A stretch of DNA of 64,000 nt from Hygrophila difformis (GCA_030278955.1 JAOANR010000014.1:16866068-16930067), one strand, 5' to 3'; positions 43,088 through 54,209 are shown, numbered from the stretch's first letter. The notes: generated from the letters alone by a model not told the origin. Translations and numbers: made by a program.

Positions 43088-43830
43088 TTTGTATCTGCTG
43101 GCCGTTGATTGAAGAGCTGCTGGAGTTGTGGGACGTCGGGATCACCACATACGATGCATACAGTAAACAAAACTTTCAGATGAAGGCGGCACTGATGTGG
43201 ACAATTGGAGATTTTCCAGCGTATGCAATGTTGTCTGGTTGGAGTACCTACGGGAGAACTGCATGTCCGGTATGTATGGAAAGAACTGAGTCTATACGAC
43301 TGAAGGAGGGTGGGAAACAGTCGTGGTTTGATTCGCACCGGAAGTTCCTTCCTAGAGACCATCCATTTAGATCAAATAAGGCCAGATTTATAAAGGATCG
43401 AGTAGAGGAAGGGCTTCCGCCAACCTACAGAAGTGGGGAAGATGTGCTGATGGACATAGAGACACATGGCCTTAAGCGTGTCGTTGAAATGGGAAGTGAG
43501 GAAGCAAACACAACCATCAGCAAGACATGTAGTTGGAAAAAGAGGAGTATATTCTGGGACCTACCATACTGGAAGTCAAATTTGGTCCGTCACAACTTGG
43601 ATGTCATGCATATCGAGAAAAATGTGTTTGAGAATGTCTTCAACACTGTGATGGATGTACAAGGAAAAACAAAGGACAATGCTAAAGCACGTGAGGACAT
43701 CGTTACTCTGTGTAATAGGCCTGAATTGCATAGGGATGCCCGTACTGGAAGATATCCAAAGGCAGTATACACAATGGACAAGGATAATAGGCCTGAATCT
43801 GTCACTTATATTCCATCTTGTTTTGTTAAC
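43088..43830 (+). pseudogene. Truncated TNP2-type CACTA transposase (Transposase_21)
   Basis: It reads WPLIEELLELWDVGITTYD, then MKAALMWTIGDFPAYAMLSG, CPVCMERTESIRL, HRKFLPRDHPFR and NLDVMHIEKNVFENVFNTV, all hallmarks of the En/Spm TNPD/TNP2 transposase family. Only about 245 residues of the middle are present. The N-terminal half (normally several hundred residues) and the C-terminal part are missing. Upstream sequence has stops and no coding continuation. It is therefore a deletion derivative, and transposition would need a protein supplied in trans. Confidence 0.85.
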
Positions 43831-43832
43831 AG

Positions 43833-45793
43833 ATGTCTCAACAGGGGGGTGGCTCGGCCTCAGGCACTCCAAGCCGAGGGGGATCGGGTTCAGGATCTAC
43901 GCCACGACTGCCTACGCCCGCCGAGACTGCAAGGATGGTACGAGAGGCACGCGAGCGATGGGCTCTAGACTTGGCAGGTTCGTGTAATTCAAAGTATTTA
44001 TTTTCTCTATATATGTACTTAACTTTGATTCTATGTTATGCAGCAGCACAATCCTCAAGCCCTGAAGATCCACCCGTCCATACACCAGGATCTGACTCTG
44101 CGATACCAGAGACTCCCCCATCACAGACTCCAGGTATGTTAAAATTCCATATATGTTAAAATTAAATTTAATTCCATCTATATAGTCGAACATGTATATA
44201 TAATTCTAGGATCTAACTTACGCAAAATTTAATTCCATATATGTTCAAATTTAGGATCAGCCTCTGAGGCACGTGGTACACTTTCTGAACAAGCCCCACA
44301 ACCCCCACAGCCCATAGAGAACAGGACAGAGCTTAAGCCCAAAAATGGCGTGTAAGTTGTCTCGTATGACTGTTTCATAGTTGTCACAATTTTAATAACA
44401 GTTTCCCATTTAGTGACTAATTAATTTAAATGTTAAGTATCACAATCCCGGGTGCATTGGTGAAAAAGATGTGGGATTGTTATCCCATGCGGGCAGATAA
44501 GGAAGGAATCTCGTGGATGAAAGTCACCAAAAGGACAAAGGACTTTTACTGGGGTGAATTTCAAGTACGTAATGAATTACAGTCAATTACATATATAAAT
44601 ATTCGGTCCTTTTACTTATTACTAACGGTCTGACATGACTTTGAAATGTGTTAATCAGAAAATTGCTCGATGGGATCCTTCTCTCGAAGTGCAAGTAAAG
44701 AAAGAGTGGGAGAGGAAGAACGTGCAAAGGTAAAATAGTAACGGCACTTTTTATAACTATACTAAGTAGATAGTTAATTTACAATGAATTATTATTTAAC
44801 GGTATACTTGACACTAATGATGTTATAGGTACAAAGACTACACCTTGGACATCAGGAGTGGTAAGAAACCTTATCCACTTGACAGAGAAATTGCTGAGGC
44901 CTGGTCGAATTATTGGAACTCCGCTGCGTTCAAGGAAAAGCAGCAGAGGAACAAGGTGAACAGGCGGCGAGGTCAGGCAGACGCTCCAGCTCTTCCGACG
45001 CACACATCAGGGTCTAGATCACATGATGCGACACTGGATCACTTGGTATGCGTTGCATTGTTATATATATTCGAAATTCATTCACATTTACCTATTACTC
45101 CATAATTTATTAAACCTTTTATTTGAATGTAGATAGAAGAACAGGGTAGGGAAATCGACTTGGATGAGTTGCACGAGCATACGCACACAAGGAAACATAA
45201 GAAGGATGCCTGGGTTGATGACAAATCAAAGACAGTCCATGTAAAGGATCAAAATTTTACTTCTTTTACAAATATTAACTGCATACATGATAATTAATTA
45301 GTCCATTCACTTTTGCATAATTGTTGTCACTTCAAACAGGAGGAGTATCATGCTATCAAACAGATTCTTACACAAACACAAGCCCCTTTCGATCCAAACC
45401 GGTCGTTTTATGAGGTTGCTGGTGGGCACGATAGGCGGAAGGCCGTTTATGGACTAGGTAAAATAGTTTTACTACTTGATTTCATCCCGAATACGTCAAC
45501 ATTAATTTAACACGTTATTTGTACATCATAAATATGTTTTAGGATCACTGGCTAAATTCATTCAGCCTACGAGGAAGGGTGGAAGCAGTACCCCACAGTC
45601 AAGCAGGAATGAGATCACTCGGGAGGAGTTTGAAGAGCTCAAGGCAACTCTGGAACGCTATGGACAGAAGTGGGAGACTGTGGTGGAGGAGTTAGACAGG
45701 ATGCGGGGAGGTCGTAGACCTCCATCTCCGGGCTCGGGAGATGATGACCATGGAGGAGGTCATGGATTCGGAGGTGATATCACAGTTAGTTGA
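43833..45793 (+). CDS. Second CACTA transposase gene (Transposase_24, Ptta/En/Spm type), nine exons, 407 aa
   Basis: Predicted exons: 43833-43977, 44044-44133, 44255-44351, 44438-44564, 44659-44729, 44829-45045, 45133-45240, 45340-45457 and 45543-45793. All junctions are GT-AG and phases join to one open frame of 408 codons ending TGA. The N-terminus is Ser/Gly/Pro-rich (MSQQGGGSASGTPSRGG). The core has WDCYPMRADKEGISWMKV, FYWGEF, WDPSLEVQVKKEWERKNVQR and YKDYTLDIRSGKKP, as in the plant En/Spm transposase PF03004. A helical segment (EEFEELKATLERYGQKWE) precedes a Gly-rich acidic tail. By analogy with TNP1/TNPA it would bind the subterminal motifs. The clean splice structure suggests it was recently functional. 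The ATG sits directly after an AG acceptor, so an upstream exon shared with the TNP2 transcript is possible. Confidence 0.75.
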
Positions 45794-46204
45794 GTGGATG
45801 TCATTTGTTAGTACTTTTTGGATTTATGTGGATTGTCAGATATTAGTTAACACTTTTGGATGGTGTCTTAATTACTTGGTGACATTTTGTGTAGTTTTTG
45901 GCATTTGAATACTGTTGGATGTTCTCTTACTATTTAGTAGTACTTGCTATGTTGGTATTGCATCTTTGCACTTATGATTTTGTTGGTTTGATGTACATAA
46001 TGTAGTTGCTATGTTAACTTCAATGGAGAAGTCTAAATTTGAAGGTTTTAATGAGGTTCTATGGTGTATTGGATGGTGTATAGTGTTTTGGATGGTATTG
46101 TTTGGATGAGTTTGTTTGGAATGGTTTGAGAATGAATTATTGCAGGTTGGAATGAGTTTGTTTATTTGGAATGGATTGCTGCCATTCAAATTGGTCTGGT
46201 GACC

Positions 46205-46535
46205 AGTAACAGATTTAGCGACCGTCACATCCGGTCGCTGGTTTCAGCGACCGTCCATGGCGGTCGTAAGACCGGTCGCTAGGGCGAACCGGGAAGTGGT
46301 CCGGGTTGGGGATTAACGACCGCCTAAGACGGTCGTTAAGACGGTCGTAGATTATAACGACCGCAATGGACGGTCGTTAGGTCGGTCGTTAAAGCGACGA
46401 CCGCAAGGGATTTTCGTCGCTGCCTAGTTACTAACGAGCGCTTTAGCGACCGTCACTCTGCGGTCGCTAAGACGGTCGCTAATCAATTTTAGCGACCCGT
46501 CTCTCTGTTTAGCGACCGCAGGTGACGGTCGCTAT
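46205..46535. repeat. Right subterminal repeat region of the CACTA element
   Basis: Many copies of GCGACCG / CGGTCGCTA and AACGACCG / CGGTCGTTA in both orientations, mirroring the left end. Confidence 0.8.
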
Positions 46536-46672
46536 GTTGTTTTTTTCTTGTAGTGGTAAATATTCAATACTGGTAGTCTGGTAATGTGACTTTAAGTTTT
46601 ATTGTATCCTGCAAAACAAACTACTATGTGGATTGTACAGATCATTTATGATTTATTTAATGAAATCATATA

Positions 46673-46862
46673 CTCCCTCTGTCCCATTCCAAATGTCCTA
46701 CTTACTATTTTTGGATGTCCTATTCCAAATGTCCTACTTACTATAAATAGAAATAATTTTCCCCTCCAACAACTATGTGGACCCCACTATATATTCACAA
46801 ATCAACTCTACCTTAATTCCCGTGTCCAACAGTAACAAGAAACTTGGGGTGGGACGGAGGAG
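46673..46862. mobile_element. Stowaway-like MITE
   Basis: 190 bp between TA dinucleotides, starting CTCCCTCTGTCCCATTCCAA and ending GGGTGGGACGGAGGAG. Confidence 0.8.
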
Positions 46863-46987
46863 TAATATTTACTAAGTCTAAGAGTAAGAAGTAAGAACTC
46901 TTATTCAATACAATCAATTATAACCGCATCATGCATATTGTGTTTGTACAGAATACAGATCAATATCATTCTCTTATATACTACGTA

Positions 46988-47246
46988 CTTCCTATGTTCT
47001 CAAATAAATGTTCCATTTCTGCATTCCACGCAGTCCAAGACACATTTTTAAATGTTTATAACTCAAATTGTATATAAGTAAAAATTATAAAAATTTGATA
47101 TTCTAAAACTACGTGATTAGACGAATCTAACAAGATCTCACTTGACTATGTTCTATCTTATAGAACTATGTTAAAAAAATTGAATTAAAGTTACTCAATA
47201 AATAGTTACTACTATGCAAATGTTGCACTTAAAAGAGAACGGGAAG
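46988..47246. mobile_element. Stowaway-like MITE (CTTCC family)
   Basis: 259 bp between TA dinucleotides, starting CTTCCTATGTTCTC and ending GAGAACGGGAAG. It is the intact relative of the interrupted element at 13590-14096. Confidence 0.78.
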
Positions 47247-47396
47247 TAATACACATAAAATATACTTCCTTTATAAAGATGCATAATCAGTATTCAGTAT
47301 ATATCATCAAAAAGCCCTCCTCATAAGTAGTACAATAGACTAAATTCAAATATTTTTCATTTATTACATATAGTCATTCCCTTCGAAAATGATCTA

Positions 47397-47669
47397 CTCC
47401 CTCCGTCCCATATTTAACTTCTTCGACACTGTAGATACGGAGTTTAAGAAAGTTGTATTTTATTATTTTCATGTGTACTTTTTGAGGGGTAAATTTGTCT
47501 CTTTTTGTCTTGTAGTGCAATTTTTAGTAAAATTAAGGATTGGTTTTTCTGTAAATATATGGACATGTAGGGACATTTTAGTAAAAAAAAATTCCCTTTT
47601 TGGGGTAGGAAGATAAATGTGGGACGTCCAAAAATGGAAAGTAAGAAGATAAATATGGGACGGAGGGAG
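47397..47669. mobile_element. Stowaway-like MITE
   Basis: 273 bp between TA dinucleotides, with strongly matching inverted ends CTCCCTCCGTCCCATATTTA and TAAATATGGGACGGAGGGAG. Confidence 0.88.
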
Positions 47670-47990
47670 TAGACATCTAGTCATCCATGGCGATATATCA
47701 CTTAGGACGACATGCAGTATAAACATGTCCGGCCTGCGTTGCAAATTGCACATTAATATTAACTGTAATAAAAAAAAATTGGGAAAAAACCAACTATGAT
47801 TATATGTAATATCTTCGTTAGAGAACGACCCAAAAAAAAACAAAGTGTGGTGGGTACCCGACGATCGGGTACTCGACATGTCGGATACCCACGCCATTAT
47901 CGGGTAATGGTTTGGGTAACAAAATTTCAAACCCGATGCCCACCCCTACTCAAATCCAATATCTACACATATAAATATTCAATTCATATA

Positions 47991-48496
47991 CTCCCTCCAT
48001 TTTTAATATCGTATTTGAATAGGTGGTACAATTCATTAAATAAATTTAATTTAACTTTTTAGTAAAGTTATGTATGATAAAATATAATCAATTAAGATAC
48101 TCCCTCTTTCCCAGCTAACGTTTCTTGTTTGACTTTTTGACACTGTTCATTGTTCTACTTTGACTCGATTTTATTTTATGTATATATTTGGAAAAAATAG
48201 TCGAGTTGGGTCTTGTTAGAATCGTATAATCATGTAGTTTTAGAATATATATTTTACATAATTTTTTGTTGTACACATTTTGAGATATTAGCAATTGAAA
48301 AAGTGCATTGGATTGTGTGCAAAAGTGAAACAAGACAAGTTAAGTGGGACGGAGGGAGTATTAATTATTGGATTCATCTAATCACATAGTTTTATAATAT
48401 TAAATTTTGACAATTTTTACTTGTACTATATAATTTGAGTTATTAATAATTAAAAACGTGTATTGAATTGTATGCAGTGGAGAAATACGGAGTGAG
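47991..48496. mobile_element. Degenerate Stowaway-like MITE holding another
   Basis: It starts CTCCCTCCATTTTTAATATC after TA and ends AATACGGAGTGAG before TA. The intact MITE 48100-48358 sits inside. The terminal match is imperfect. Confidence 0.5.
48100..48358. mobile_element. Stowaway-like MITE, intact
   Basis: 259 bp between TA dinucleotides, starting CTCCCTCTTTCCCAGCTAAC and ending TTAAGTGGGACGGAGGGAG. Its body provides the reference for reconstructing the nested elements at 13442-14212. Confidence 0.88.
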
Positions 48497-48845
48497 TATT
48501 TAAAATAATTAATATGCTACTAAATTTTAGTTTTAAATTATTTATCCCTAAAATATCATTCATATACAATTTTGCATTGATAATTTGTATGATTTGAGCT
48601 CTCACACACCTTTATCGATAAATATTTATAAAGAAAATAAAAATTAAAAAAAAATTAATAGTAGTAGGTAGGAAGTGAGTCAGATGAAAAGAGAGGAAAG
48701 GACACAATTCCCAATGCGTGCCTCCGATTCAGTAAAAGTTGGCATGGAATGTTAATGAGATTTATCATCCACCCACCATCTCCTTTCATTAATGCCACCA
48801 AACGTTCTAGTTCATTTTACTTATTTAGGTTTTTTTTTATTAATA
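48497..48845. other. AT-rich DNA, nothing recognised
   Basis: No coding sequence, RNA gene or element terminus found. Confidence 0.4.
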
Positions 48846-49100
48846 CTCCCGTCGTCCCGGTAATACAGTTTCAGTAATTTTGGGCATTATTTTTAGGTAT
48901 AATGTGTTATTAGATTAAAATGATGTAATTGGTTAAGGTTGTGTTTATTTGAATTCAGAAAAAATTAAAATATTAACTGATGTGATATTTTAATTGATGT
49001 TTTCGAAATAAAAATTTTCTAAGAATTAAAATATGACAATTATAGTGGAACGAAAAAAAAAAAAAAAAAAAAGTGAGATAAAATTAGTAGGACGGGGAAG
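48846..49100. mobile_element. Stowaway-like MITE
   Basis: 255 bp between TA dinucleotides, starting CTCCCGTCGTCCCGGTAATA and ending AGTAGGACGGGGAAG. Confidence 0.7.
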
Positions 49101-49189
49101 TAGTGTTTAAATAGGTTTATTAGTAGTTTTTTGTTTTTTAAATAAATCGTTGTTTTTAATAATAATTTAAATTTTTTGAATGCGGATAA

Positions 49190-49450
49190 AGACACTATGT
49201 TCTTTAATTATTGCACCACTTATGCATTTCATGCAATCCAATAAACATGTTTAACTAATAATAATTATATTATATATAAGATAAACTTATAAAAATTTGA
49301 TAATTTAAAACTACGTGATTAAACGAATCTAACAAGATCTCACTTGACTATATTTTATCTTCTAGAACTATGTTAAAAAATTTGATCAAAGTTACTTAAT
49401 GAATTTTTATTACTATACAAATTGAACAATTCAATGAGAACAGAGGAAAT
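49190..49450. mobile_element. Eroded MITE of the CTTCC family
   Basis: The body shares with 46988-47246 the run ACGAATCTAACAAGATCTCA and flanking sequence, and it ends GAGAACAGAGGAAAT. Its left terminus is eroded. Confidence 0.55.
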
Positions 49451-50823
49451 ACAATGTAATTATTGGTTTTTTTTTTTTACTTATGTTTATGATTTTATTG
49501 TTTACAGAATAAAAATATTATTTTAAAGAAAAGATATCTTTTTATTTGAAAAGCTCATCCAAACACTCCCTTATATATGTTGTTTTGCGGATCATTTCAT
49601 TCATTTTCATTATCCTTATTTTCTTATAATTATTAATTAGTTATATATTACACAGGAATAATTTGATATTTTATTAATTCTTTTATATAAAGATGAATTC
49701 TTTTTAAGTACTAATAATACTGGGCATTATTGTAGTATTTGCCAACTTTTATTCGACTATTTTTAGTTTCATACATCTTGTACAACTCATTCTATTGATA
49801 AAAGATAGATCAGCACCACATGCAGATTTGATGTGCACCATTATATTAAAAAAAACGATTATTGTTGTTATTTAATAAATTATTAAAATTAGTGATAAAA
49901 TGCAAAATAGGTGAGAGAGGTTACAGAGATGTGGGAAATCGTCTGAAAGTCTGTATTATTAATTAGTTAAATTTGACAATTCAAATTTAAAATATTATAA
50001 TAATTATAACTAATTTTTCTAATTAAAACTAATTTTTCTTTTCCATTTTTAAGGACATGAAAATAAAATGCAGGGAATATTTACTTTTAATAATGCTCTC
50101 CAGCTCGATTTATGTATGAAATATTATATTGTTTTACCATCATTTTTTCTTGTAGTGTTTCATGTAAATTCAACCAACGTCGTCTGGTCATTCAATTCAA
50201 GAAAAGGAAAAGAAAAAGAAAAATCCTGGGTAATCCATAGTTGGTTGGTTAAGCTGTCATTTAATTTGGACACACAGTATATATTCAAGAAATCAATCAG
50301 AAGACAAAACCTGATTAAGAATTTAGATGTGAAATATACACGAAGGTACATATTATAAAGTAGTAGTATATAAATAGCAGCCATCATTAGCTCAGAGATT
50401 AAGAACAAATTAATGGGGAATTAAAAGAAAAGTAATGATGAAGCAAAAGAAGATAATTAATTTTGTGTGTCTAATTCAGAGGACACAGATGTAATAGTCA
50501 AGAAATAGGCAGAAAATTAGGGTCTTCCTCCACATGTTCATGTCTCAAATTTCAAGGGATCGGATCGAAAGCCACCAAAATCCGTAGTCGGCAGGGGGAT
50601 TTATCTCTAATTTATTGGATTGCCCATTTCCCCAAATACTAGCACAAATTAAAGTCGCAAATTAAAATAATCAAAATATATAAATAAATAATAGAAATAA
50701 AACCTTAGGTATTTTTAGGGTTTTTGTATGAACACACATTGTGCACAAATTGGTCAAAGATTTCTGAAAGGGAACCTAGCCCTTTTTCTGCAGGTGACGT
50801 TTCCCCCCACGTTACTTTGCTAC
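49451..50823. other. Intergenic and promoter region upstream of MIR390
   Basis: Very AT-rich, becoming less so from about 50500. No coding sequence is supported. The last few hundred bases are the likely MIR390 promoter. Confidence 0.4.
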
Positions 50824-50831
50824 TATAAATA
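50824..50831 (+). promoter_or_regulatory. TATA box of the MIR390 transcription unit
   Basis: TATAAATA, about 200 nt upstream of the precursor hairpin. This suits an RNA polymerase II pri-miRNA start near 50855. Confidence 0.65.
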
Positions 50832-51020
50832 AAACCCATTCGCTTGTCCATCCGAACAAATCCACAACACTTCTTTATTTCTTCTGCCTAGCTCTTCTCA
50901 TGGTTATTACACATAGTGCATACTACAATACACAATTCCACATGTGTGTTTGGTAGATATAACTTGGTCGACTATGAGAATGGCATATGAGAGAAACAAG
51001 AAGAGTGTGGTTTGAGAACT

Positions 51021-51145
51021 AATGGTATAGAGAAACCGTAAAGCTCAGGAGGGATAGCACCGTGGATGATCTCACTCGTGCACGTTGGAGTGGTAGATCT
51101 CCATAGCGCTATCCATCCTGAGTTTTATAGTGTCTTTGCTACTTA
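51021..51145 (+). ncRNA. MIR390: MIR390 precursor (microRNA hairpin)
   Basis: Positions 51041-51061 match mature miR390 (AAGCTCAGGAGGGATAGC then ACC) with a single difference: position 19 is A instead of the canonical G. The star strand is at 51107-51127 (starting CGCTATCCATCC, ending GAGTTTTA), offset to give 2-nt 3' overhangs. The duplex keeps the 5' A and the G-A mismatch at mature position 11, reported as important for AGO7 loading. A lower stem of about 12-15 imperfect pairs (51027-51040 with 51126-51139) and an upper stem-loop (51062-51104) complete the fold. Family knowledge: miR390 with AGO7 triggers TAS3 tasiRNA production and so controls AUXIN RESPONSE FACTORs 2/3/4 in leaf polarity and lateral-root growth. 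The star base opposite position 19 is still C, so the pair is now A-C, suggesting a recent CG to CA change. Confidence 0.93.
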
Positions 51146-51669
51146 ATTATCATTGACCTGTCAAGATTTTTATGTGGTGTTCCATAAACGATGGTAACCT
51201 CTCAATTTTTATTATAATTCTTTCATTTGGTTTTAGATTTTTTTTTCTTTGAATTTAATATCAATACTTGTACCCTAGTTCTCATGCTCCCTCATATATC
51301 TTTTAATAGCGGGTCATTAATTTGGAGGGCATCGCATTTTTACTAATAGTAGGTGCTTTAATTTTGACAAATTAATTTAATGTAAAATATTTATTATTTT
51401 CGCAGTTTTCTTTAGTCCACGCTTTGGTGTCCTGTTCAAAAAAAAAAGAAAAAAAGAAGAAGAATTTGTTGTATATATATATGTTAAATAGGGTTATACA
51501 TATATGAATACTCCTCTATTTTAGTAATTTTCTTAAATTTCGTTAATAGGCATGCAACCCTTAAAAATGAATTACAAGAAAATGCACAAGAGCTAAGGAG
51601 TATTTATTTTGGAACTCCATTTTATCAAAATTAGATAATACTGTACTAAGTAATACTACTCCCTATGGC
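51146..51669. other. Downstream part of the MIR390 transcript and intergenic DNA
   Basis: No coding sequence or element end recognised. It may include the 3' end of the pri-miRNA. Confidence 0.35.
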
Positions 51670-51812
51670 CTATGGGAGATGAGGCTTTTGATTTAGTAGT
51701 AAAGTTCTTTGGACTCCCAATCTTATATTTGGAGGTTTGAATTCTTAATTCCCACCAGCTGGCCATTGGCCATTTATCCCGCGACTTAATTTCTTTGTAA
51801 TGTAGATTGGAG
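51670..51812 (+). mobile_element. Degenerate AU-like SINE
   Basis: An A-box-like TTTAGTAGTAAAG, a B-box-like GGTTTGAATTC about 40 bp on, and a TTTCTTTGTAATGTAG end follow the layout of the SINE at 38363-38513. The termini and duplication are not clear. Confidence 0.4.
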
Positions 51813-51901
51813 AATAAATGTGATCGAATGCTGTTAGGTACATAAAAATTAAACGATGCGGTACATCATAGTAGTATATGATAGTGTAGCTAGACTGTAG
51901 A

Positions 51902-52971
51902 CAGTGGCGGAACCAGGATTTTAATCCAGGGTGTGCGGGAGTTCAAATAAAATTAAAATATTATGCAACAATAATCAAACTATATATATATATATTTTTT
52001 TATCATTCAAATTCATCTTTTTTTTATTCCAATTCCTATAACCTTCATTTACAAAGGTATCTCCACCACCTTGCCTCCTGCCTCTTTTTGAAAAGGTAAC
52101 AATACAAACAATAAGCAGCATTTTTTACTCACACTACATTCCAACCAAGGAAACTCATCATACCAATACATATTAAATCGACGGGGTGCATTATAAATTA
52201 TTTTATTGAGGAAAACTCTTTAGGCTTGATTGGCAGGGCCCCTTAATTAAATAAGCTCTATGGATAATTTCAATCTCTTTAGAGTTCTAGCAATATCATA
52301 TAAATACATTCTTAAGCCCGGATCAACCTCAATTTCACAAGAACTAGCGGCTACTTGCGGTTGAGAAGAAATACCTTGATTGTTTTCTTTTAAATTTTCT
52401 CAACATTGTTCACATCCAACTCAACTTCAATTGGGGAAGCCGATTGAGCAATTGAAAAACAAATGTTTTAGTTTAAAATCTAAAAGAAGAATGTACACAG
52501 TAACACGGATTCTAGCTAATTACTTCATTACAAAAAAACTATTTATTCCGACTGGATGGAGATACCATAACAAAGAAGGTTACTTACTCCTCTATTACAT
52601 TTTTCTATGTTTCTTCTTAATACAATAAACTCGAAATTTAGCAGAGGAATCTAAGTCAGATTAGCAAACAATCGACAGGATGAAGATGCTCAAGTCATTT
52701 GATGAGACGAACCCAGGAAACGAAGGCCAACTAAATTCTGGACTAAAAAATATCCATAAATTGAGGAATTTATAAGTTGATTTCCAAATCTTCTCTTATT
52801 CACTTTATTAGTCTTAGTGAGAAGAATGGTTTAGAATTGCGGGAAGAAAACATAATATTATTATATTTTATATATATATATATACATTTTTTTTAAAAAA
52901 AAAAAGAAAAAAAAACACAAAATTGAGGGTGGTCAGTTGACCACCCTAGCGCCAAGGTGGTACCGCCACTG
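51902..52971 (-). mobile_element. hAT element (1070 bp) with a transposase remnant
   Basis: It starts CAGTGGCGGAACC and ends GGTACCGCCACTG, with a perfect 8-bp duplication ACTGTAGA (51894-51901 and 52972-52979). These are the marks of a hAT element. The minus strand carries a decayed transposase fragment. It is non-autonomous and lies about 0.75 kb downstream of MIR390. Confidence 0.9.
52010..52330 (-). pseudogene. hAT transposase fragment, TTF-type zinc finger region
   Basis: In broken frames on the minus strand I read RRFNMYWYDEFPWLE, then AAYCLYCYLFKKRRQGGG and DTFVNEGYRNWNK. These correspond to the N-terminal TTF/MYM-type zinc-finger part of plant hAT transposases (zinc finger MYM-type protein 1-like). 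Frameshifts and stops interrupt it, and the catalytic and dimerisation regions are absent. It cannot encode an active transposase. Confidence 0.65.
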
Positions 52972-52979
52972 ACTGTAGA

Positions 52980-53588
52980 CCTGTATTGTTATTATAATAA
53001 TTGAGTTTTAATTAGGTAAACATTTTAATTTAAGAAATGAGTAGTTTGGAAAGTACTGATCTTGTCTGTGATTTGATGAGGTTAGAGAAACCACACGAAC
53101 AATGCTCCATATATGCATGGCGCTTCATCAGTAGTCTTCACCTAATTGGGCATTCTTCATCAAATCCTCCACCGCCTTCTCTAAAAAAGCAAAGCGAACG
53201 AGCAATCTGCATTCTGCAGGCTGGCTCCATCGTGTTAGAGAATTGGCAGATTAGCGATCTGCATTAATATTTGTGCTTTTAGTATTTGATTATTTGATTA
53301 TTTGATAAGTAAAAAGTCTTATTATTGTGTAGTATATGTATTTTTGCTTTACAAGCTGGGGGAGCAATAGCTATTAGGATTTAGGATTAATCTCTGGGAA
53401 AATGTGCACCGTACCAAATGTATGAATGAATGAATTATGGAATACGGTAATGATGAATTCAGAGAAGAAAATGATCCCAAGTTGTGAACAACAATATTCT
53501 CCCCAACAGACCGGCCAACTTGTGTATGTTAGTTGTGAATACTTCATTTGGAACTTACTCTTACACCAAGCAATATAATTGCATGTAG
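52980..53588. other. Unassigned DNA
   Basis: A 76-codon open frame (53037-53267) has no recognisable domain, and I do not support it as a gene. No element ends were found. Confidence 0.3.
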
Positions 53589-53765
53589 GGATGGAAATTC
53601 AACACGGTAGACCCGAGAACCGACCCGGACCCAACCCATTTAGCTCGGTTCGGGCCTTCATTTTCGGGTCTTGAGTCGGTTCTGGGTCGGGTCAATATTG
53701 TTCTTACTCGGATCGGTTCGGGTCTTGGGTTCAGCTGTGAATCCGACCCGAGTATTTTTAAGTAT
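53589..53765. repeat. GGGTC/GACCC-rich half of a hAT-type repeat
   Basis: It opens TAGGGATGGAAATTC, followed by alternating GGTTCGGGTC and GACCCGAG motifs, as in hAT-type MITE ends. No matching right terminus was found, so only part is preserved. Confidence 0.4.
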
Positions 53766-53938
53766 GCGCAACCATAAAACTGTATTGTTTAAGTCTTCAT
53801 TTTTGTATGTTTAACCATAAAACATACACAACCGTCCAAGAGTGAGTTCAAGTGATGAGCCCCATTAAACATGACCCATCCATTCTCAAATACACTTACA
53901 ACGCTCGATCAGCCTCGCTCAGTCTCAGCCTTGTCAGT

Positions 53939-54201
53939 CAGGGGCGGATTCACATATACAACAGTGGTGGCACGGGACACCACTTAAATTGATAAAATTG
54001 CTATTTTAAGGTAGAAAATTTTCAGTATTTAACTAAATTAGGGTTAGTGACACCACTTGATTTTTGTGGTGACACCACAATCATTCGTCCCAACTTAGGT
54101 TTCCTTAATCATTTTTGTGTTGTGACTATTATCCCTAAGTTTAACACAACTTCCATTATTTTTTAGGACACCACTTAAAATAATTTCTGGATCCGCCACT
54201 G
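53939..54201. mobile_element. hAT-type MITE (263 bp)
   Basis: It starts CAGGGGCGGATTCAC and ends TGGATCCGCCACTG, with a perfect 8-bp duplication TTGTCAGT (53931-53938 and 54202-54209). No coding capacity. The termini resemble the element at 51902-52971. Confidence 0.9.
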
Positions 54202-54209
54202 TTGTCAGT

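Larger units (their letters stand above)
41950..46555 (+). mobile_element. CACTA (En/Spm) DNA transposon, 4.6 kb
   Basis: Terminal inverted repeats CACTACAAGAAAAAA at 41950 and the complement ending TTCTTGTAGTG at 46555, with a 3-bp duplication GTA (41947-41949 and 46556-46558). Dense subterminal repeats of CGACCG/CGGTCG occupy about 41966-42180 and 46205-46535. Coding content is a truncated TNP2-type transposase and a complete-looking second gene. It is probably non-autonomous because the TNP2 part is truncated. Confidence 0.92.
41115..47948. mobile_element. hAT-like element interrupted by a CACTA element and MITEs
   Basis: It starts TAGGGGTGAGCA and ends TGCCCACCCCTA (inverted match), with GTCAAATC (41107-41114) and CTCAAATC (47949-47956) outside, a 7-of-8 duplication. 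Subterminal parts are rich in GGGTCGGGT / CGGGTACCCGAC. After removing the CACTA element (41950-46555) and three MITEs, about 1.5 kb remains, with no transposase visible. Confidence 0.6.

Noticed and set aside
50068..50358. 96-codon ORF upstream of MIR390
   Set aside because: No domain, AT-rich and open on the opposite strand as well.
53037..53267. 76-codon ORF, also checked for a microRNA hairpin
   Set aside because: No domain; short self-complementary parts do not match any plant miRNA I recognise.
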